Below are positions 1-5,135 of a DNA stretch of 5,135 nucleotides, piece by piece. Source of the DNA: Dehalococcoidia bacterium (GTDB lineage: Bacteria; Chloroflexota; Dehalococcoidia; Bin125); NCBI GenBank assembly GCA_007571275.1, contig RKRS01000185.1, forward strand, positions 1-5,135, given 5' to 3'. The position numbers and the translations under genes are program-made. The notes under the pieces were generated by a model. That model worked only from the letters and a program-made list of their open reading frames with translations, had not been told where the DNA came from and made no database searches. Position 1 is the stretch's first letter. The number at the start of each line of letters is the position of its first letter.

Positions 1-968
1 TCTACGCGATCGCCGAGCAATCGCTGTCCGACTGGGCGCTTGCGCCCGACGAGATCGAACTCGTCTCGCGCAGCGAAAACACGGTCTTCCGTCTCGGCCT
101 GCCAGACGGACAGCAGTATGCCTTGCGCATTCATCGTCCCGGCTATCACACGCTGCCCGAGCTGGAATCCGAGTTGCTCTGGACGCAGGCGTTGAACGAG
201 GCGGGGATCAGCGTGCCAGTCGGGGTGCGCACGCTGGACGGGCCTGGCTACGCGACCATCCCCACGCCTGATGGCGCCTCAAGCCGCGCTGTTGGTCTGG
301 TTGAGTGGATCGATGGCGATGTACTGAGCGCCTCGATGCAATCAGCGACCGACGAGCGGGTCATTGTCGGGCATTTCGAGCAACTGGGCCGCATTGCGGC
401 GAACATGCACAACCAGGCGATCGCCTGGACGCCGCCGGTCGAGTTCACCCGACACGCCTTCGATGTGCCCGGATACGTCGGTGAGTCGCCCTTCTGGGGT
501 CGGTTCTGGGACATTCCGATCCTGACCATGGGCCAGCGTGAGGTGCTCCGGAGAGCGCGAGCAGAGATCAGATCGGCGCTGACGGAGTATGGAACAGGGC
601 GGGGCACTTACTCAATGATCCACGCGGACCTGCACGTGCATAACTTCCTCGTTGATCGGGTGGGCGCGTTGCATGTGATCGACTTCGACGACGCAGGCTT
701 CGGTTGGCATCAATATGACTTCGCCACGGCCCTGTTTGGTCTGGAGGAGCAGCCGTACTTTGAGGCGATTACGGCGGCCATGATTGACGGATATCGGAAG
801 ATGCGTCCGCTGAGCGAAGAGGCGGCGTCGCTGATTCCGCTGTTCCTGCTGATTCGGCGATTAGTTCTGATCGGCTGGCGGTGGGATCGGCCAGAGCTGG
901 GCCGCCGCGAGGGACTGGAGGCGTACGTCGCCGATGCCTGTCAGCATGTCGACGCATTTTCGTTTTAG
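1..968 (+). CDS. APH/SrkA-like phosphotransferase, 5'-truncated by window edge
   Basis: This is the C-terminal 321 residues of a kinase-fold small-molecule phosphotransferase (choline/aminoglycoside kinase superfamily, SrkA/RdoA-like group). The frame is open from base 3, and the residues before the TTG at 123 already read as family sequence (S-E-N-T-V-F-R-L, the glycine-loop region, then Y-A-L-R-I-H-R-P), so TTG 123 is not the start. The true start lies left of the window, probably only 10-30 residues away given the usual family length. The catalytic loop HADLHVHN is at 621-644, with the catalytic Asp at 627-629 and the metal-binding Asn at 642-644. The metal-binding IDFDD follows from 678. 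The position that normally holds the ATP-contacting Lys of strand beta-3 appears to be Arg (126-128). No signal peptide or membrane segment is visible, so it is probably cytosolic. The substrate cannot be told: the family phosphorylates amino alcohols, homoserine, sugars, drugs or protein Ser/Thr. It lies 77 bases before the carboxylase gene on the same strand and may share its transcript. Family is confident; substrate is unknown. Confidence 0.88.
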   Translation, partial: YAIAEQSLSDWALAPDEIELVSRSENTVFRLGLPDGQQYALRIHRPGYHTLPELESELLWTQALNEAGISVPVGVRTLDGPGYATIPTPDGASSRAVGLVEWIDGDVLSASMQSATDERVIVGHFEQLGRIAANMHNQAIAWTPPVEFTRHAFDVPGYVGESPFWGRFWDIPILTMGQREVLRRARAEIRSALTEYGTGRGTYSMIHADLHVHNFLVDRVGALHVIDFDDAGFGWHQYDFATALFGLEEQPYFEAITAAMIDGYRKMRPLSEEAASLIPLFLLIRRLVLIGWRWDRPELGRREGLEAYVADACQHVDAFSF

Positions 969-1035
969 CTCCACGGCGCGAATACAGGTAGGTCGTCAAA
1001 CTGGTAGCAGATTGCCCGCTAGCCTCAGCTTCCAT

Positions 1036-1042
1036 AGGGGGA
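1036..1042 (+). promoter_or_regulatory. Ribosome binding site of the carboxylase gene
   Basis: The purine run AGGGGGA ends three bases before the ATG at 1046. Its AGGGG core leaves a five-base gap, which suits pairing with the anti-Shine-Dalgarno end of 16S rRNA. It supports ATG 1046 as the start. I see no in-frame ATG, GTG or TTG in the roughly 30 bases upstream, and the protein begins as biotin carboxylases normally do. Confidence 0.7.
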
Positions 1043-1045
1043 CGT

Positions 1046-4000
1046 ATGTCGATTGAGAAGTTGTTGATCGCGAATCGCGGTGAGATCGCGATCCGGATTG
1101 TCCGCGCTGCGCAGGAGCTTGGGATTGGCTCGGTTGCCGTCCACACGCCCGATGACGCGAACTCGCTGCATGTCCGACGTGCGGATGAAGCGCACACGCT
1201 GGAAGGAGTTGGCGCGCGTGGATATCTCGACGTCGAGGCGGTGATCAACGCCGCTCGATCCTCTGGCTGCGACGCACTGCACCCGGGCTACGGATTTCTG
1301 GCAGAGAGCGCGGAACTGGCGCGGCAATGCGATGCAGCGGGGATCACGTTCGTCGGTCCCAGCGTGGAATCGTTGGAGCTGTTTGGCGACAAGGCGCGGG
1401 CGCGAGCCCTGGCCCGGGAACATGGCGTGCCGATCTTGCCTGGCAGCGCCGCGGCTGTGCAACTCGATGACGCCATCGAGTTTTTCGAGTCGCTGGGCAC
1501 AGGCGGAGCGATGATGATCAAAGCCGTCGCCGGCGGTGGCGGGCGAGGGATGCGGGTGGTCAGATCGGTGGAGGATATCCCAGAGGCATTCGAGCGATGC
1601 CAGTCGGAGGCGACCGCGGCCTTTGGCAATGGCGACGTGCTGGTCGAGCGCCTGATGACTCGCGCCCGGCACGTCGAAGTACAGGTTGTTGGCGACGGCG
1701 CGGGTTCGGTCTCACATCTGGGCGAACGAGAATGCAGTCTGCAACGACGACACCAGAAGGTGGTCGAATGGGCGCCCAGTCCGTCAATCAGCGTTGAGAC
1801 ACGAGATCGACTGAGCTCAGCCGCGGTACGTATGGCCTCAGCGACGAACTATCGCAGCCTGGGGACGTTTGAGTTTCTCGTCAACATGGATGACGAGAGC
1901 GATCTGGCGTTCATTGAGGCGAATCCGCGGCTACAGGTCGAACATACCGTGACCGAGGAGGTCACGGGCGTCGATCTGGTACGCACGCAGTTGCGGTTGG
2001 CGGGGGGTGACAGCCTGGAGGCCATCGGTCTGTCGCAGAACGAGATTCCCACGCCGCGTGGATACGCGATCCAGGCGCGGGTCAATATGGAGCGGATGGA
2101 ACCCGATGGCGATGTTCGACCATCGGGGGGAATGCTGACGACGTTTGAGCTACCGTCAGGACCGGGCATTCGTGTCGATACATACGGATATCCGGGCTAC
2201 ACGACCAATCCCAACTTCGATTCCCTGCTCGCCAAGGTGATTGCTTACTCCGCCTCGACGGATTTTTCAGACGCGGTGGGACGCTCCAGGCGTGCGCTGG
2301 CGGAGTTCCAGATCGAGGGAGTTGAGGCCAATCTGTTGTTTCTCGAGCGGTCGCTCGCCCACGCTGACTTTGGCTCGGGAGCGATCTACACGCGCTGGGT
2401 CGACGATCACATCGCCGAGCTCGCGGCCCCGCCAGAGGCGGCGCTCGCGGCGAACGGCTCGGGACCGCTCGAGGTCGGGCTGGCTGGGGCGCAGCTTGAC
2501 ACTCGCGATCCCCTGGCCGGCCTGAACTACTTCCGCGAGGGTTCAGGCACGCGTGCGCAGCAGGCGGTCGCGACGGTAAATCCGGGCACTCAACCGGCTC
2601 CCCAGATCGCGGGTCCGCCCGGCACGGAACCGATCCATTCGCCGTTGCAAGGGACGATCATCCAGATCCTCGTTGAGGAGAACGATGAGGTTCGCGTCGG
2701 GCAACAGCTGTTTGTCATGGACTCCATGAAGATGGAACACGTGATCAACTCGGATATTGGCGGGTACTTACGACAGCTGACGGTCGCAGTGGGCGATGTG
2801 GTCTATGAAGGTCATCCGCTGGCGTTCATCGAGCGAGCGGATGTTGGCGAGGCGATCATAGAAGCGCAGCGACAGATTGATCTCGATTACATTCGACCTG
2901 ATCTGCAGCGGCTGTTTGACGAACTGGCGGTCGGATCAGACGAGAATCGCCAGGCGTGGGTCGAGCGTCGCCATGCTAAGGGCAAGCTGACACAGCGCGA
3001 GAGCCTGTCCGAGTTGGTCGATGCTGGCAGTTGGGTCGAAATGGGCGAGCTCGTTCTACCAGCCCGACACCGGATCATGTCGAGAGCGGAGATGCGAGTG
3101 CGCGCGCCCGCTGATGGGATGATCACGGGCATCGGCACGGTCAACGGTGATCTGTTCGATGAGCATCGCGCTACCACGCTGGTTGCCATGTACGACGAGA
3201 CCGTTTGGGCCGGCACCCAAGGAATGATGGGTCACCAAAAGACCGACCGTGTGATCAAATTTGCCGATGAGCAGGCCACGCCGCTGATTGTCTGGGCTGA
3301 AGGCGCGGGCGGGCGCTCGGGGGATACTGACTTCTCCGACATCTCCGCAGCCGGCCAGTGGGTTCCGACGTACGACATGATGGCGCGGATCAGCGGCACG
3401 GTGCCGATGATTGGGATCACGGCCGGGCGAACGTTTGCCGGCAACGCGTCGATCCTCGGGATCACTGACTGCATCATCGCCACCCGAGACGCGAACATCG
3501 GCATGGGCGGACCGGCGACCATCGAAGGCGGCGGACTCGGTTTGTTTACGCCGGAGGAGATCGGGCCGATGTCCGACCTCGGCCCGGCTGGCAGCGTGGA
3601 CATCCTGGTCGACGACGAGCATGAAGCGATTGCGGCCGCCAAGCAGTACCTCTCCTACTTTCAGGGATCGATTGCCAGTTGGGATTGCGTCGATCAGCGA
3701 GTCCTACGACACGCCATTCCGGAGAATCGCAAGCGGCCGTTCAGCGTGCGCCAGGTGATCGAACAGATGGCGGACATCGACTCAGTGCTCGAGCTGCGGG
3801 CTGAGTTCGGCGTCGGGATCATCACGTCACTGGTCAGGATCGAAGGCCACCCGATTGGCGTGATCGCGAACAACAATGAGCACCTCGGCGGCGCAGTCGA
3901 CAGTCCGGGCGCGGACAAGCTCTGCCGCTTCGCTCAGCTCTGCGACTGCTTCAACATTCCCATCCTGGTGCTCGTCGACACGACGGGCATGATGGTCGGG

Positions 4001-4453
4001 CCCGACGTCGAGCGTACCGGCCTGGCCCGCAAGTGCAACAACGTCTTCGTCACCCTGGCCAACGCGCAGTCGCCGAGATTCACGGTGATCCTGAGGAAGT
4101 CATATGGCCTCGCGGCGCAGGCGATGATGACGGGCAGTTCGCGAGCGCCGTTGTTTGCCCTCGCCTGGCCGACGGCTGAGCTCGGCGGGATGAACCTCGA
4201 AGCCGCCGTTCGCCTGGGCGAACGGGCCGAACTGGCGGCGATTGAGGATATCGAGGAACGCGCTGCCCGATACGAGGAGCTGGTCGCGCGGGCGTACTGG
4301 AGGGGCAACGCGATCAATTCCGCCTCGGTGCATGAGAACGACGGCGTGATCGATCCGGCCGAGACACGCCGCTGGATCGTGCGTGGATTGATGGCCTGCG
4401 AGAATCCTGAGCCGATTCGTCGTGGTCGACGGCCCAACATCGATACCTGGTAA
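1046..4453 (+). CDS. Single-chain biotin-dependent acyl-CoA carboxylase (LCC-type, BC-BCCP-CT)
   Basis: This 1135-residue enzyme should carboxylate biotin with ATP and bicarbonate and then carboxylate an acyl-CoA. Biotin carboxylase spans about residues 1-457: start motif LLIANRGEIA, K116, ATP-lid K159 with GGGGRG 163-168, E201, H209, Q233/H236/K238, E276, E291, N293, R295, Q297, E299 and R345. These match the active-site set of E. coli AccC, with identical numbering up to E276. An Ala/Pro/Gly-rich linker (about 458-527) contains the motif DPLAGL. The biotin carrier domain (about 528-597) has DSMKMEH, with K562 as the biotin attachment site. A helical link leads to the carboxyltransferase (about 640-1130). 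Its N-half shows GKLTQRE, EGAGGRSGDT and GMGGP (819-823). Its C-half, from about 897, shows ANNNEHLGGAVD, LRKSYGLAAQAM and VIDPAETRRW. Domain order and motifs fit the long-chain acyl-CoA carboxylase family (structural example from Mycobacterium avium paratuberculosis), often annotated as carbamoyl-phosphate synthase L chain or acetyl-CoA carboxylase. It is probably a cytosolic oligomer and needs a biotin ligase encoded elsewhere. The frame is intact. Chain-length specificity is not readable. Confidence 0.95.
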   Translation: MSIEKLLIANRGEIAIRIVRAAQELGIGSVAVHTPDDANSLHVRRADEAHTLEGVGARGYLDVEAVINAARSSGCDALHPGYGFLAESAELARQCDAAGITFVGPSVESLELFGDKARARALAREHGVPILPGSAAAVQLDDAIEFFESLGTGGAMMIKAVAGGGGRGMRVVRSVEDIPEAFERCQSEATAAFGNGDVLVERLMTRARHVEVQVVGDGAGSVSHLGERECSLQRRHQKVVEWAPSPSISVETRDRLSSAAVRMASATNYRSLGTFEFLVNMDDESDLAFIEANPRLQVEHTVTEEVTGVDLVRTQLRLAGGDSLEAIGLSQNEIPTPRGYAIQARVNMERMEPDGDVRPSGGMLTTFELPSGPGIRVDTYGYPGYTTNPNFDSLLAKVIAYSASTDFSDAVGRSRRALAEFQIEGVEANLLFLERSLAHADFGSGAIYTRWVDDHIAELAAPPEAALAANGSGPLEVGLAGAQLDTRDPLAGLNYFREGSGTRAQQAVATVNPGTQPAPQIAGPPGTEPIHSPLQGTIIQILVEENDEVRVGQQLFVMDSMKMEHVINSDIGGYLRQLTVAVGDVVYEGHPLAFIERADVGEAIIEAQRQIDLDYIRPDLQRLFDELAVGSDENRQAWVERRHAKGKLTQRESLSELVDAGSWVEMGELVLPARHRIMSRAEMRVRAPADGMITGIGTVNGDLFDEHRATTLVAMYDETVWAGTQGMMGHQKTDRVIKFADEQATPLIVWAEGAGGRSGDTDFSDISAAGQWVPTYDMMARISGTVPMIGITAGRTFAGNASILGITDCIIATRDANIGMGGPATIEGGGLGLFTPEEIGPMSDLGPAGSVDILVDDEHEAIAAAKQYLSYFQGSIASWDCVDQRVLRHAIPENRKRPFSVRQVIEQMADIDSVLELRAEFGVGIITSLVRIEGHPIGVIANNNEHLGGAVDSPGADKLCRFAQLCDCFNIPILVLVDTTGMMVGPDVERTGLARKCNNVFVTLANAQSPRFTVILRKSYGLAAQAMMTGSSRAPLFALAWPTAELGGMNLEAAVRLGERAELAAIEDIEERAARYEELVARAYWRGNAINSASVHENDGVIDPAETRRWIVRGLMACENPEPIRRGRRPNIDTW

Positions 4454-4472
4454 CCAGCAGCAGCTCGCAGAA

Positions 4473-5135
4473 CTACCAGAAGGGAGCCTGGGGTTCGAGG
4501 CCGAGCAGTACGCGGCCGGCGACGGCATAGTTTGAGGCGCCCAGCACGACGTGCTGGTTCATGGCGTGCATGTCGCGCAGGCGGCGGTCGAGGGTCGAAC
4601 GCTCGACGTAGAGCGCAGATGATCCGGCGACGGCGTAGAGCTGCTCGACGATGTGTACACACTCGCGGTGGACGAAAGTGATGGCCAGACGCAGTTGCGC
4701 GCGATTGTGGTCGGAGATCTCACCGGTGGCGCAAACTTCCTGCCAGGCGGTCTCGGCGGCTGAAAGCGCATAGGCGCGACAGGCGCCGATTCTGGCGGCG
4801 GTCTCGCCGAGCGTTGACTGGGTGAGGGCGTCGTCGCGCAGAGCGCCTCGCACGGCGACGCGCTGTTTTGCAATCTCGCGCACCTCGTCGTGCGCTGCCT
4901 GCACGAGCCCGAGCGGCACGCCCATGTGCTTGGGCAGCAGCCACGCGGGATGGCGCAGTGGATCGCCGAGGACTGAACGCCGTGACAGACGAGGCGGGAA
5001 GCTGCGCTCGTCGGGGATGAAGAGGTCATGCACCTCGACGTCGTGGCTGCCGGTGCCGCGCATGCCGGTCGTTCGCCAGGTGTCGAGGATGGTGACTTCG
5101 TCGCGCGGAACCACGAATCGGACGAACTGCGGCCG
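4473..5135 (-). CDS. Acyl-CoA dehydrogenase-fold flavoprotein, possible group D monooxygenase (N-terminus off window)
   Basis: These are the last 220 residues of a flavoprotein of the acyl-CoA dehydrogenase fold. The frame is open to the right edge, and the residues before the GTG at 5114 (R-P-Q-F-V-R-F) continue normal family sequence, so that codon is internal. Roughly 170-190 N-terminal residues should lie outside. The visible part starts in the middle beta domain: V-P-R-D-E-V, then DTWRTTGMRGTGSHDVEV (W at 5076-5078), followed by a C-terminal helical bundle. Near the end, RDMHAMNQH (4551-4577) and AGRVLLGLEP stand where classical dehydrogenases have other signatures. The RDxHxxxQH...GRxLLG pattern is typical of the type-2 C-terminal domain shared with two-component flavin-dependent monooxygenases such as the DszC and HsaA types. 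No obvious catalytic Glu segment of the classical kind is seen. It could therefore be a reduced-flavin-dependent hydroxylase or an unusual dehydrogenase. If a monooxygenase, it would need a flavin reductase, not present here. It is convergent with the carboxylase gene, 19 bases apart, so the two are not in one operon. Confidence 0.85.
   Translation of the reverse strand, partial: RPQFVRFVVPRDEVTILDTWRTTGMRGTGSHDVEVHDLFIPDERSFPPRLSRRSVLGDPLRHPAWLLPKHMGVPLGLVQAAHDEVREIAKQRVAVRGALRDDALTQSTLGETAARIGACRAYALSAAETAWQEVCATGEISDHNRAQLRLAITFVHRECVHIVEQLYAVAGSSALYVERSTLDRRLRDMHAMNQHVVLGASNYAVAGRVLLGLEPQAPFW

Noticed and set aside
1..968. Idea that the phosphotransferase is a 4-hydroxyacyl-CoA kinase (LvaA/ACAD10 type) working with the neighbouring CoA enzymes
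   Set aside because: Its motifs (Y-A-L-R-I-H-R and HADLHVHN) look like the SrkA/RdoA-like group rather than the LvaA/ACAD10 group as I know it (HGDYRLGN type), so the link rests only on proximity.
969..1045. Possible promoter in the 77-base spacer before the carboxylase
   Set aside because: I could not find a convincing -35/-10 pair; only the ribosome binding site is supported. A promoter may still exist in a form not recognisable by eye.
769..1248. Minus-strand open frame of 159 codons spanning the spacer between kinase and carboxylase
   Set aside because: It overlaps the ends of two well-supported genes on the other strand, and the translation is low-complexity Ser/Arg/Thr-rich.
1025..1672. 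Minus-strand open frame of 215 codons opposite the start of the carboxylase
   Set aside because: It is fully antisense to conserved biotin carboxylase sequence, and its translation shows no domain or motif. It is a shadow of the codon bias.
3056..3642. Two overlapping minus-strand open frames (188 and 136 codons) inside the carboxyltransferase region
   Set aside because: Both are antisense to conserved carboxyltransferase sequence, and neither contains a recognisable motif.
4447..4457. Short palindrome CTGGT-A-ACCAG at the carboxylase stop codon, considered as a terminator or operator
   Set aside because: The stem is five pairs with a single central base, which cannot form a real hairpin loop, and no T-run follows. 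It is most likely chance.
3934..4662. Long minus-strand open frame (242 codons) crossing the convergent junction
   Set aside because: It lies antisense to the well-supported carboxylase C-terminus and overlaps the flavoprotein gene in another frame. Its translation is rich in Arg, Ala, Pro and Ser, as expected of shadow frames in G+C-rich DNA, and shows no recognisable motif.

Overview
The window is G+C-rich bacterial chromosomal DNA (around 60 % G+C by eye, not counted). It is densely coding, with no sign of phage, plasmid, insertion sequence, CRISPR or RNA genes. A free-living aerobic bacterium that degrades acyl-CoA compounds fits best. The protein style recalls Chloroflexota (Thermomicrobia-like) or actinobacterial relatives, but that is a weak impression and cannot be settled from this sequence alone.

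Layout. (1) Bases 1-968, plus strand: the 3' part of a small-molecule phosphotransferase gene of the APH/SrkA (RdoA)-like kinase-fold group. The reading frame is open to the left edge, so the N-terminus lies outside the window. (2) Bases 969-1045: a 77-base spacer with a good ribosome binding site just before the next gene. (3) Bases 1046-4453, plus strand: one complete, very large gene for a 1135-residue single-chain biotin-dependent acyl-CoA carboxylase. It carries biotin carboxylase, biotin carrier and both carboxyltransferase halves in one polypeptide, the architecture of the long-chain acyl-CoA carboxylase (LCC) family. (4) Bases 4473-5135, minus strand: the C-terminal 220 residues of an acyl-CoA dehydrogenase-fold flavoprotein. 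Its C-terminal motifs resemble the flavin-dependent monooxygenase branch more than classical dehydrogenases. Its gene converges on the carboxylase gene with 19 bases between the stop codons and starts beyond the right edge.

How they may work together. The carboxylase should take ATP and bicarbonate, carboxylate its own biotin, and pass the carboxyl group to an acyl-CoA of unknown chain length. The flavoprotein next to it would oxidise or hydroxylate a CoA ester or a small organic substrate, which suggests a catabolic neighbourhood. The kinase could be co-transcribed with the carboxylase because it is on the same strand at a short distance, but nothing in the sequence ties its substrate to the carboxylase. 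I found no undescribed multi-gene system. The most noteworthy item is the fused carboxylase with its variant carboxyltransferase motifs.
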